Shown one piece after another: positions 24,067-31,610 of a stretch of 64,000 nucleotides of DNA (within the stretch, counting starts at the first letter, position 1; each line of letters opens with the position of its first letter). This DNA comes from Microbacterium cremeum. Its GTDB lineage: Bacteria; Actinomycetota; Actinomycetes; Actinomycetales; Microbacteriaceae. Location of the stretch: assembly GCF_015277855.1 (NCBI RefSeq), contig NZ_CP063812.1, positions 992,001 to 1,056,000 of the forward strand, read 5' to 3'. The translations under genes were made by a program, and so were the position numbers. The notes beneath the pieces are model-generated. The model was not told where the DNA came from. It saw nothing but the letters and a program-made list of their open reading frames with translations, and ran no database searches.

Positions 24067-24072
24067 TACGAT
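24067..24072 (+). promoter_or_regulatory. -10 hexamer for the methyltransferase leader transcript
   Basis: TACGAT ends 6 nt before the leader peptide ATG at 24079. No good -35 is seen, which would suit an activator-dependent promoter; no A+T-rich WhiB7-type site is obvious. Confidence 0.55.
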
Positions 24073-24078
24073 GGCGGG

Positions 24079-24144
24079 ATGGGATCGATCTGCAGCGCGC
24101 CGATGACGGCGTGCGCCTTCTTCATTCGCGACCGCCGCGCCTGA
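24079..24144 (+). CDS. Leaderless 21-aa leader peptide upstream of the rRNA methyltransferase
   Basis: ATG at 24079 opens MGSICSAPMTACAFFIRDRRA and stops at TGA 24142-24144. A -10 hexamer ends exactly 6 nt before the ATG. Residues 17-19 are R-D-R, an Arg-X-Arg (+X+) motif of the kind known to arrest ribosomes in the presence of macrolides. The codons for the last residues form segment 1 of a switchable hairpin. This is the position and size expected for an inducible erm leader. That it functions this way is inferred. Confidence 0.6.
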   Translation: MGSICSAPMTACAFFIRDRRA

Positions 24145-24180
24145 CGGCGCGTTCGCTGGTCTTCGCGTAACCGCGCCGTC
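24136..24180 (+). promoter_or_regulatory. Two-state attenuator hairpin before the rRNA methyltransferase
   Basis: Segment 1 CGCGCC (24136-24141, inside the leader codons) can pair with segment 2 GGCGCG (24146-24151). Segment 2 extended, GACGGCGCG (24143-24151), also pairs perfectly with segment 3, CGCGCCGTC (24172-24180). The two pairings exclude each other, and a ribosome held on the Arg codons would cover segment 1 and favour 2:3. Whether 2:3 frees translation of the methyltransferase or transcription past the site cannot be decided by eye. Confidence 0.55.
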
Positions 24181-24290
24181 GTCCGGGAGTCCTCGCACCC
24201 CGGCCGCGCGTCCCGTCTTTGCCGTTCTCGGCTTCATCGATCGACGCCTGCGTCGGGGTGCTCCACACCCTCGTTCCCTGGAGCGCTCGC

Positions 24291-25100
24291 ATGCGAAACC
24301 ACCACCCTCACCGATCCGTGCACGGCGGCCGGCACGAACTCGGCCAGAACTTCCTCATCCACCGGTCCACGATCCGCGGGATCGTCGACCTCGTCGCCGC
24401 CACCCGCGGCCCGATCCTCGAGGTCGGCGCCGGCGACGGCGCACTCACGATCCCGCTCGCCCGGCTCGGCCGCGACTTGACCGCGATCGACGTCGACGAG
24501 CACCGGGTGCAGGCGCTCCGGCGCAGGCTGCCCCGCGTGTGCGTGCAGCAGGCCGATGCGCTGCAGCATCCGCTCGATCACCCCGTCGTCGTCGGCAATG
24601 TGCCGTTCCACCTCACCACCCCGATCCTGCGACGGATGCTGTCGCGCCGGGGCTGGCATCACGCGATCCTGCTCACGCAGTGGGAGGTCGCGCGCAAGCG
24701 TGCGGGCGTCGGAGGCGGCACCATGATGAGCGCGCAGGCCGCGCCGTGGTTCGAGTTCGCGTTGCACAGTCGCGTGCCGGCACAGCACTTCCGTCCGATG
24801 CCGAGCGTCGACGGCGGCATCCTGCGCGTGACGCGGCGCGGCGCGCCGCTCGTCGACCCGCGCGAGCGGGCGGCGTACGAGCGCTTCGTGCGCGATGTGT
24901 TCACCGGCACGGGGAGCGGGCTCGCCGCGCTGGTCCAGCGCAGCGGCGGCGTGACCCGCGCGCAGGCGCGAGCGGTGATCGGCGAGCTGGGCCTCGCCGA
25001 TCACCGCCTGCCGCGCGACCTCGCGCCGGAGCACTGGGCCGCGCTCTGGCGCGCGACCGCGTCCCGCGCTACGGCGTCACGGTCAGCTGCACGTCGATGA
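24291..25100 (+). CDS. erm: Erm-type 23S rRNA (adenine-N6) methyltransferase
   Basis: A 269-aa rRNA adenine N6-methyltransferase of the Erm/KsgA fold. After a basic, His-rich N-terminus comes the Erm signature LGQNFLIH (about 18-25), the SAM-binding loop EVGAGDGALT (about 44-53), and the catalytic NVPFHLTTPI (about 103-112) with the N-x-P-F motif. LTQWEVARKRAG follows, as in actinobacterial Erm proteins rather than KsgA. Erm enzymes methylate A2058 and give macrolide-lincosamide-streptogramin B resistance. Length and the short C-terminal helical domain fit ErmE/Erm38-type proteins. The ATG 24291 has TGGAG upstream. Its 3' end overlaps the convergent DUF5005-like gene by 32 nt. Confidence 0.85.
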   Translation: MRNHHPHRSVHGGRHELGQNFLIHRSTIRGIVDLVAATRGPILEVGAGDGALTIPLARLGRDLTAIDVDEHRVQALRRRLPRVCVQQADALQHPLDHPVVVGNVPFHLTTPILRRMLSRRGWHHAILLTQWEVARKRAGVGGGTMMSAQAAPWFEFALHSRVPAQHFRPMPSVDGGILRVTRRGAPLVDPRERAAYERFVRDVFTGTGSGLAALVQRSGGVTRAQARAVIGELGLADHRLPRDLAPEHWAALWRATASRATASRSAARR

Positions 25101-26229
25101 ATCGCGGTCGGTAGATCGAGACGTCGTCGTAGAGCTCGTCACTGTCGAAGCTGTTGACGTTGTATGTGACGAGGAGCGAGTCGCCGTCGCGGTCTTCGGG
25201 GTGCTCGTGCGCGTTGTACGTGAAGATGTTCGCGTTGCCGTACGAGCCCCACAGACCCGTCTCGGGCGTCCGGTAGAGCTCCGCCGCGACCTCGAACGGA
25301 CCCATCGGCGAGCACGACACCTGCGCCACGATGCGGGTGCTGAAGACCTCGCTCGTGTCCTGCGTCACCATGAGGTAGCCGTCGCGGTACGGCGCGACGC
25401 TGAACTCGTTCGCCACGTACGACGCCACCGGCACCGCATCGGCCTCCCGGGGCGACCAGTCGGTGCCGTTCCAGTACATCCAGTGCTTCGACAGGTCGCC
25501 GCCGGCGACGCGGGCGAGGAACGCCGATCGCACTCCCGCGATGTCGTCGATGCCGTAGATGTACGTGGTGTTGCCCTCGGCGAGAGTCCACGAGCCCCAG
25601 TTGACGCCGGTGCTCGACGGCAGCTCGGTGATCGACTTCAGCGCAAGGGTCGAGCCGTCGAGGGTCGCGAGCCGGTTGCTCTTCCAGCCCCAGTCCCACA
25701 TGCCGGGCCCGAACTTCTCGAACTGCAGCAGCGGGATCTGCACATCGCCGTGCTTGGTGAGCTCGGGGTCGCCGACCCAGTGCCAGTTGCCCTCGGGGGT
25801 CGGTCCCACGATCGACTCGGGGGCGTCGGGGGTCCCGCCGGTGACCGTGGACAGTACCGCGCCGTCGTCGACGACGATCGAGTTGTTGAGGAACGGCGTC
25901 GACAGCGGGCGCCCGAGGTCGTCGTCGACCGGGCCGAGGAAGGTGTCGGAGAAGAACCAGGCCTGCCTCCCGTCCTCGAGTTCGAGGGAGTACGTGCTGT
26001 CACCCCCTGTCCACCCGGCGCCCGAGTCGCCGTATTCGGTGAACGCCGCCGTGCGCGCCTGGTCGACGGCGGCGGTCGCGGTGATCGTGCTGTCGACGAG
26101 TTCGCAGTCACCGGTGCCCGATGCGGTGGCGTCGTTCGCATTCGCCGGGGATGCCACGAGCAGTGCGCCGACCGCCGCGGCGACGACGAGGGGTGCGGCT
26201 GCGCGCCGCTGAGGGATGGATGAACGCAT
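25069..26229 (-). CDS. Secreted DUF5005/DUF4185-like beta-propeller protein
   Basis: A 386-aa exported protein. A signal peptide covers about the first 32 residues (AAPLVVAAAVGALLVASPANA). The mature chain resembles DUF5005/DUF4185 proteins, which look like five-bladed propellers related to sugar-acting enzymes: WTGGDSTYSLELEDGRQAWF, then FSDTFLGPV and TPFLNNSIVV. AAGGAGCGAG precedes the ATG at 26229. The first operator of the LacI regulon lies 21 nt upstream of its start, so it belongs to the sugar system at 26.3-36.6 kb. It may bind or process the glycan outside the cell; no activity can be assigned. Confidence 0.75.
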   Translation of the reverse strand: MRSSIPQRRAAAPLVVAAAVGALLVASPANANDATASGTGDCELVDSTITATAAVDQARTAAFTEYGDSGAGWTGGDSTYSLELEDGRQAWFFSDTFLGPVDDDLGRPLSTPFLNNSIVVDDGAVLSTVTGGTPDAPESIVGPTPEGNWHWVGDPELTKHGDVQIPLLQFEKFGPGMWDWGWKSNRLATLDGSTLALKSITELPSSTGVNWGSWTLAEGNTTYIYGIDDIAGVRSAFLARVAGGDLSKHWMYWNGTDWSPREADAVPVASYVANEFSVAPYRDGYLMVTQDTSEVFSTRIVAQVSCSPMGPFEVAAELYRTPETGLWGSYGNANIFTYNAHEHPEDRDGDSLLVTYNVNSFDSDELYDDVSIYRPRFIDVQLTVTP

Positions 26230-26249
26230 ATCTCGCTCCTTCGCGTGAT

Positions 26250-26263
26250 TGGTATCGTTAACA
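26250..26263. promoter_or_regulatory. LacI-type operator O1
   Basis: TGGTATCGTTAACA lies between the DUF5005-like gene and the divergent LacI gene. It shares the form TGGTAWCGNTANCA with three sites downstream and so probably gives control of both flanking genes. Confidence 0.7.
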
Positions 26264-26309
26264 ATTGCACGGGCGTCCGCCATCGCTCAACCCTTCGCCG
26301 CCGCGCTGG

Positions 26310-26315
26310 TAGTCT
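26310..26315 (+). promoter_or_regulatory. -10 hexamer of the LacI gene
   Basis: TAGTCT lies 25 nt before the ATG at 26341, leaving room for the GGAAGGA RBS, so this gene is leadered. Confidence 0.45.
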
Positions 26316-26340
26316 CCGAGCACGCGTCGGAAGGATGGGA

Positions 26341-27375
26341 ATGGTCGGCAGCCCGGATGCCGCGCCGGTCACCGTGCGCGACGTCGCCGCTCGGGCGGGC
26401 GTGAGTCCGATGACCGTCTCGCGGACGCTCGCGGGCGGCACCAACGTGCGGCCCGAGATGCAGGAACTCGTCTGGAAGGCGGTCGCCGAGCTCGGCTACC
26501 GGCGCAACGAGAACGCACGCAGCCTCCGCCGTCAGACGAGCGGGCTCATCGGTGTCGCGATCACGAACCTCGGGAACCCGTACTACGGCGAGTTCGCGAT
26601 CGGGGTCGAGGAGGTGGCCGCCCGGTACGGGCGGCGGATCCTGCTCGGGAACACGGGCGAAGACACCGAGCGTGAGCGCCAGCTCGTCGCCGACTTCCTC
26701 GGTCGTCAGGTCGAGGGGCTCATCGTGGTGCCGGCCGGCGGCGGGGAGGGCGAATCGGCCCATCTGCGGCGCGAAGCGCTCGCAGGAACCCCGCTCGTCC
26801 TCGCGTCGCGCCTGGTGCCCGACGTCGACGCCCGCGCCGTCGTGCTCGACGATGACGGCGGCGCGTGGTCCGGCACCCGCCGGCTCATCGACGCCGGACA
26901 CACGCGCATCGCGTACCTGGGCAACCTCTCGTCGGTGTTCACCGGGCAGCGTCGTTTCGACGGCTACTCCCGGGCGATGGCCGAGTCGGGCCTCGTCGTC
27001 GATCCGGCGCTCGTCAAGCGGGAGCAGCAGGATGTCGCGACCGCCCGCGACGCGATGACGGCGATGCTGGCGCTGCCCGACCCGCCGACGGCCGTCTTCG
27101 CGGCGAACAACCGGAACGCGATCGGCGCCATGACGGCGATCGCCGAGCACCTCGCGGCCGGCGGGGCGCAACGGCCTTCGATCGTGGGCTTCGACGGCTT
27201 CGACCTCGCCGAGCTGTCGCCGGTGCCGCTCACCCTCGTCGAGCACGACGCGCGGACGCTCGGCAAGCGTGCGGCCGAGATGCTCTTCGACGAGCAGCGC
27301 GGCGACGACGAGGCCGGGCCGCGCATCGAGACGATGCCGGTTCGCGTCCACGTCATCCGCGACGAGTCGCGCTGA
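26341..27375 (+). CDS. LacI-family sugar-responsive repressor
   Basis: A 344-aa LacI/GalR repressor. Residues about 8-65 are the helix-turn-helix and hinge (VRDVAARAGVSPMTVSRTLA), followed by a periplasmic-binding-type effector domain with GFDGFDLAELSPVPLTLVEHD near the C-terminus. The ATG at 26341 has GGAAGGA 5 nt upstream; ATG 26335 would overlap that RBS. Four 14-bp sites of one consensus lie upstream of itself, the ROK kinase, the isomerase and the importer, so it should be the local repressor of the whole 25-36.6 kb cluster. The inducing sugar is unknown, perhaps mannose or a mannoside. Confidence 0.92.
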   Translation: MVGSPDAAPVTVRDVAARAGVSPMTVSRTLAGGTNVRPEMQELVWKAVAELGYRRNENARSLRRQTSGLIGVAITNLGNPYYGEFAIGVEEVAARYGRRILLGNTGEDTERERQLVADFLGRQVEGLIVVPAGGGEGESAHLRREALAGTPLVLASRLVPDVDARAVVLDDDGGAWSGTRRLIDAGHTRIAYLGNLSSVFTGQRRFDGYSRAMAESGLVVDPALVKREQQDVATARDAMTAMLALPDPPTAVFAANNRNAIGAMTAIAEHLAAGGAQRPSIVGFDGFDLAELSPVPLTLVEHDARTLGKRAAEMLFDEQRGDDEAGPRIETMPVRVHVIRDESR

Positions 27376-27412
27376 CGCGGACGTCGCTCGGCTCGCTCTC
27401 GACCGCTCGATC

Positions 27413-27426
27413 TGGTATCGATATCA
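27413..27426. promoter_or_regulatory. LacI-type operator O2
   Basis: TGGTATCGATATCA sits 38 nt upstream of the ROK kinase ATG, across the expected promoter, giving this gene its own controlled start rather than simple read-through from LacI. Confidence 0.7.
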
Positions 27427-27464
27427 ATCGACGCTCCGCACGCCGGGGCGGGAGGAGGGGACGG

Positions 27465-28391
27465 ATGCCGCGCCTGTGCGTCGACTTCGGCGGGACGAAC
27501 ATCAAGATGGGCCTCGCCGACGGCGGCGAGGTCCTGCGCAGCGTGGAATTCCCCGTCGGCGGCAGTGCGGCCGATCTCGACGCGATCATGGCGGCGGCCG
27601 TGCGCCTCGGGGCCGACGCGACCGAGGTGGACGCCGTCGCGATGGCGGTGCCCGGTCTGATCGACCCCGGGCGTTCGCGACTGGTGCTCGCCCACGGCAA
27701 GTACGACTGGATGACGGGCGTCGATCTCGCCGCGTGGGCACGCGACGCGTTCGGGGCGAGCGCGGTCGTCGAGAACGACGCCCGTGCGGCGCTTCTCGGC
27801 GAGGCGGCCTCCGGTGCGGCGCGCGGTGCGCGCGACGCGGCGATCCTCGTCCTCGGAACCGGCATCGGAACCGCGGTCATGGCCGACGGGCGCCTGCTGC
27901 TCGGGCCGAGCGGGGCCGGCGGCAATCTCGCCGGCCACACGACGATCGATTGGCGGGGGCCCGTCTGCAACTGCGGCAACATCGGCTGCGCCGAAGTGTT
28001 CGGGGGCAGCTGGGCCCTGCCGGACCGGATCGCCGACGTCGTGGGCTCCGGCGCGGGTGAGGAGTCGGAGCACTGGCGGGCGCGGCTCGACGCTGCGGAC
28101 GCGATCGGGTTCGCCGAGGTCTTCGAACGTGCGGCGGCGGGGGACCCCGTCGCCGTCCAGGTCCGCGACCAGGCGATCCGCGCGTGGAGCGTGGTCGCCG
28201 TGACCTACACCCACGTCGTCGCACCGGAGGTCATCGTGATCTCCGGGGGCGTGGCGCGCGCGGCTGCGGAGGTGATCCCGGCGATGCGGGCGTACGTGCG
28301 CGAGCACATCTGGCGGGTCCTCGACGTTCCGCGGTTCGTCGTCGCCGACGATCCTGCCAACTCGGTCCTGCGCGGTCTCGCCGTGCGGTAA
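27465..28391 (+). CDS. ROK-family sugar kinase
   Basis: A 308-aa ROK protein without a DNA-binding domain, so a kinase. The ATP-phosphate loop is DFGGTNIKMG at residues 6-15, and the zinc/ROK signature CNCGNIGCAE lies about 168-177. The acidic general base is in VVENDARAA near residue 104. GGAGGAGG precedes the ATG. It is followed by a mannose-6-phosphate isomerase gene under the same operator type, so phosphorylation of mannose (or of another hexose released by the glycosidase) is the simplest inference. Confidence 0.88.
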   Translation: MPRLCVDFGGTNIKMGLADGGEVLRSVEFPVGGSAADLDAIMAAAVRLGADATEVDAVAMAVPGLIDPGRSRLVLAHGKYDWMTGVDLAAWARDAFGASAVVENDARAALLGEAASGAARGARDAAILVLGTGIGTAVMADGRLLLGPSGAGGNLAGHTTIDWRGPVCNCGNIGCAEVFGGSWALPDRIADVVGSGAGEESEHWRARLDAADAIGFAEVFERAAAGDPVAVQVRDQAIRAWSVVAVTYTHVVAPEVIVISGGVARAAAEVIPAMRAYVREHIWRVLDVPRFVVADDPANSVLRGLAVR

Positions 28392-28429
28392 CCCCCGTCT
28401 CGGTCGCACACCGTCGCCGCCTCCTGCTA

Positions 28430-28443
28430 TGGTAACGATACCA
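28430..28443. promoter_or_regulatory. LacI-type operator O3
   Basis: TGGTAACGATACCA overlaps a likely -10 (TATGGT, 28429-28434), 21 nt before the isomerase ATG. It is identical over all 14 bases to O4. Confidence 0.75.
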
Positions 28444-28464
28444 ACGACGCAGAAAGGCGCTGGC

Positions 28465-30279
28465 ATGACGAAGCAGACGGTGGACCGATGGGCGGAGCGG
28501 CGTGCGCGCGCACCGCACAACTACGACCACCAGCCCACGATCCGCCTCGCGGAGGGCGCCGCCGTGCTCGACGCGGACCAGTTCTGGGCGGCGCTGCGCG
28601 ACGCCGGGGCCGACGGTGTGGCGCCCGTCGTCGCCATCGACACGTACCCCGGGATCGCGCTCGACGAGCTCCGCGCCGAGGCCGCGCGTCGCCTGCCGGA
28701 CCACCGCATCGTCGACGTCGAGGCCGCCGCGCTCCCGATCGCCGAGATCGACGCGCTCATCGCGCCGAACCTCACCGACGATCGTGTCTTCGGGCGCATG
28801 AGCCACTTCGCCCTCGGCGAGTTCTACGACGCCGACAAGCTCGACGCGATGCGTCACGACATCTCGACGCGCACGGGTCCCGTGCTCGTCATCGGCTGGG
28901 GAGCGGCGCTGGCCGTCGAAGAAGACGCCGTGCTGGTGCTGGCCGACCTGGCGAGGTGGGAGATCCAGCAGCGTCAGCGGCAGGGGCAGCCGAACTGGCG
29001 CGCGCAGAACGGCTCCGAGGATCAGCTGCGCAAGTACAAGCGGTCGTTCTTCGTGGAGTGGCGCGTGGCCGACCGGCACAAGCGCGAGCTGTTCGACGAC
29101 GTCGACTTCGTGCTCGACACCAACCGCGGCCTCGCCGATGCCACGGCCCTCACGGGCGACGACTTCCGAGGGGCGCTGGCGGCGGCATCCCGTCGTCCTT
29201 TCCGCGTCGTGCCGTACTTCGACCCCGGGGTGTGGGGCGGGCGATGGATGCAGGAGCTGCTCGACCTCGAGCCCCAGAGCCGCAATTACGCCTGGTGCTT
29301 CGACTGCGTGCCCGAAGAGAACTCGCTCCTGTTCCGGGGAGCGGACGGGCCGCTCATCGAGCTGCCGGCGATGGACCTCGTGCTGCGTGAGCCGCGGCGA
29401 CTGCTCGGCGACCGGACGTATGCGCGGTTCGGCGCGGAGTTCCCGATCCGCTTCGACTTCCTCGACACGATGGACGGCGGCAACCTGTCGCTGCAGGTGC
29501 ATCCGCTCACCGATTACATCCAGCAGGTGTTCGGCATGCCCTACACGCAGGACGAGAGCTACTACATGCTCGATTGCGACGACGACGCGGTCGTGTACCT
29601 CGGCACGAAGGACGACGTCGACCCCGACGCGATGATCGACGCGCTGCGTGTCGCCCAGACGGGCGAGAAGCCGTTCCCCGCGGAGGACTTCGTGAACGTC
29701 TTCCCGGTGCGCAAGCACGACCACTTCCCGATCCCGGCGGGGACCGTGCACTGCTCGGGGGCGAACTCGATGGTGCTGGAGATCTCGGCGACGCCGTACA
29801 TCTTCACCTTCAAGCTGTGGGACTGGGGGAGGGTCGGCATCGACGGCATCCCGCGTCCGATCCACCTGGAGCACGGAGCCGCGAACATCCAGTGGGAGCG
29901 CGACACCGCGTGGGTCGAGGAGAACCTCGTCGGACGCGTGGACGTGCTGCACGACCAGCCAGGGCACCGGATCGAACGGACGGGCCTGCACGAGCTCGAG
30001 TTCATCGAGGTGCAGCGACACTGGTTCGACCGCCCTGTCGGGCTCGACACGCGCGGCACGGTCAACGTGCTGAACCTCGTCGAGGGTGCCGCGGCGACGG
30101 TGGTGAGCCCCGATGGCGCGTTCGCGCCGTTCCAGGTGCACTACGCCGAGACGTTCATCGTGCCCGCCGCCGTCGGGGCGTACGAGCTGCACCCGGCCGC
30201 GGGTGCCGAGGGCACCCTCGGCGTGGTGGTCGCGAGCGTCCGGGGTACGGAAGTCGTTGCGGCTCCGACCGAGCACTGA
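28465..30279 (+). CDS. Type I mannose-6-phosphate isomerase with large N-terminal extension
   Basis: A 604-aa protein whose C-terminal half is a type I phosphomannose isomerase, interconverting mannose-6-P and fructose-6-P. Zinc-site motifs are SLQVHP (about 341-346) and PAGTVHCSG (about 424-432); in usual ManA proteins of about 320 aa they lie near residues 95 and 170, so about 245 residues are extra at the N-terminus. The extension begins with VVAIDTYPGIALDELRAEAA, reminiscent of a degenerate P-loop region of a uridine-kinase-like fold. Its role is unknown. I start at MTKQTVDRW (RBS AGAAAGG) because the earlier ATG at 28429 lies inside the promoter/operator. It links the cluster to mannose use. 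Confidence 0.85.
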   Translation: MTKQTVDRWAERRARAPHNYDHQPTIRLAEGAAVLDADQFWAALRDAGADGVAPVVAIDTYPGIALDELRAEAARRLPDHRIVDVEAAALPIAEIDALIAPNLTDDRVFGRMSHFALGEFYDADKLDAMRHDISTRTGPVLVIGWGAALAVEEDAVLVLADLARWEIQQRQRQGQPNWRAQNGSEDQLRKYKRSFFVEWRVADRHKRELFDDVDFVLDTNRGLADATALTGDDFRGALAAASRRPFRVVPYFDPGVWGGRWMQELLDLEPQSRNYAWCFDCVPEENSLLFRGADGPLIELPAMDLVLREPRRLLGDRTYARFGAEFPIRFDFLDTMDGGNLSLQVHPLTDYIQQVFGMPYTQDESYYMLDCDDDAVVYLGTKDDVDPDAMIDALRVAQTGEKPFPAEDFVNVFPVRKHDHFPIPAGTVHCSGANSMVLEISATPYIFTFKLWDWGRVGIDGIPRPIHLEHGAANIQWERDTAWVEENLVGRVDVLHDQPGHRIERTGLHELEFIEVQRHWFDRPVGLDTRGTVNVLNLVEGAAATVVSPDGAFAPFQVHYAETFIVPAAVGAYELHPAAGAEGTLGVVVASVRGTEVVAAPTEH

Positions 30280-30296
30280 TACATTGACACACGTCC

Positions 30297-30310
30297 TGGT
30301 AACGATACCA
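30297..30310. promoter_or_regulatory. LacI-type operator O4
   Basis: TGGTAACGATACCA lies just downstream of a TTGACA (30284-30289) and 23 nt before the binding-protein ATG, giving the importer its own controlled promoter. Confidence 0.75.
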
Positions 30311-30333
30311 ACCAAGAGAACGAAGGGGTTCAC

Positions 30334-31602
30334 ATGAAACTCGGACGCAGACTCGCCGCACTCGGCTCCGTCCTGGCCGCGGGCGCGCTCCTGGTGAGCT
30401 GCTCGGGTGGCGGCGGAGGCTCCTCGGCCGGAGAGGTCGAGGGAACGCTCGACTTCTACACCAACAAGGGCGCATGGGAGCCCGACTTCGAGGCGCTGAA
30501 CCCGCTGTCGGAGGAGGCCATCGGGATCGACCTCGACATCGCCAGCTACTCCGACCAGCCGCAGTACGAGGCCTTCATCCGGCAGTCCTTCCGCACCGAC
30601 GAGAGCCCGGGCCTGTTCACCTGGGCGACCGGCCCGCAGCTGCAGGAGCTCGTCGACGAGGGGCTCATCGCCGAGACGACCGACATCTGGGATGAGGCGA
30701 TCGAAGAGGGCTGGGTCAGCGAGGACCTCAAGCAGTACTACACATACGACGACAAGCAGTACTGCGTCCCGCTCAACATCGCCTACTGGGTGATGTACTA
30801 CAACATCCCGATCTTCGAGGAGAACGGCATCGAGGTGCCCACCACGTGGGACGAACTGATGGATGCCGCGGCCACCTTCAGCGACAACGGCGTCACGCCG
30901 TTCTACACGACCTCGACGCTGTTCACCTTCGTGTGGTTCGAGACGCTCGTCGCCGGCACCGATCCCGAGCTGTACCAGGGCCTCGAGACCGGCGAGGTGT
31001 CCTACACCGACCCGCGGATCGTCGAGATCATGAACACGTGGCTCGAACAGGAGGAGGCCGGCTGGTTCACCGACCCCGGCAGCACGACCGATCCTGCCAC
31101 GATGCTCAACAACGGCGAGATGGCGATGATCAACTTCGGCACGTTCTTCAGCGGCTCGCTGAAGGGCGTCGGAATGGAGCCGGGCGTCGACTACGGCACC
31201 TTCATCATCCCGGCCGTCGATCCGGGCCTCGACAAGACGCCCGTCCCCGTCGAGACCGGTCCGCTGTGCACGGCCGAGAACTCGCCGCAGCGCGAGCGCG
31301 GACTCGAGTACGCCCGCTGGTGGATGGGTCCCGAGGCCCAGGGCGCGTGGAACTCCGCGCGCGGCGACGTCCCGTTCAACCCGCAGGCCGAGGTCTCGGA
31401 CGAAGGTCTGGCAGAGCTGGGCGAGGAGATCGCGAGCGGCGACTACGAGCTCGTGACGCGCTACTTCGAAGCGGCCCCGCCGCCCGTGCTGACGGTCGCG
31501 CTCGAGCAGCTCGGAGCCTTCATCGCCAACCCCGGCGACCCGTTGCCGTACCTGCAGACCATCCAGGACGCCGCGGACGCCTATTGGGCAGAGCAGGAGT
31601 GA
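30334..31602 (+). CDS. CUT1 ABC importer sugar-binding lipoprotein (LacI regulon)
   Basis: A 422-aa solute-binding lipoprotein. The signal ends in the lipobox LLVSC (Cys24), followed by a Gly/Ser linker. The mature protein opens GTLDFYTNKGAWEPDFEAL and carries the family-1 binding-protein fold. AGAACGAAGGGG precedes the ATG. It is first in the five-gene operon 30334-36628 with two permeases, a glycosidase and an SGNH hydrolase, without an ATPase gene. The ligand is probably a small oligosaccharide that the cytosolic glycosidase then cleaves. Confidence 0.9.
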   Translation: MKLGRRLAALGSVLAAGALLVSCSGGGGGSSAGEVEGTLDFYTNKGAWEPDFEALNPLSEEAIGIDLDIASYSDQPQYEAFIRQSFRTDESPGLFTWATGPQLQELVDEGLIAETTDIWDEAIEEGWVSEDLKQYYTYDDKQYCVPLNIAYWVMYYNIPIFEENGIEVPTTWDELMDAAATFSDNGVTPFYTTSTLFTFVWFETLVAGTDPELYQGLETGEVSYTDPRIVEIMNTWLEQEEAGWFTDPGSTTDPATMLNNGEMAMINFGTFFSGSLKGVGMEPGVDYGTFIIPAVDPGLDKTPVPVETGPLCTAENSPQRERGLEYARWWMGPEAQGAWNSARGDVPFNPQAEVSDEGLAELGEEIASGDYELVTRYFEAAPPPVLTVALEQLGAFIANPGDPLPYLQTIQDAADAYWAEQE

Positions 31603-31610
31603 ACTGAACC

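Noticed and set aside
24219..24290. 24-codon N-terminal extension of the rRNA methyltransferase from a TTG
   Set aside because: No RBS for the TTG, and Erm proteins normally reach the LGQNF motif about 20-40 residues after the start, which fits ATG 24291. A second leader peptide here is possible but unsupported.
28231..30333. 700-codon open frame on the minus strand opposite the isomerase gene
   Set aside because: It is a mirror of the plus-strand gene in high-G+C DNA: rich in Arg, His, Val and Asp with no domain, no RBS and no start context, while the plus frame has clear isomerase motifs.
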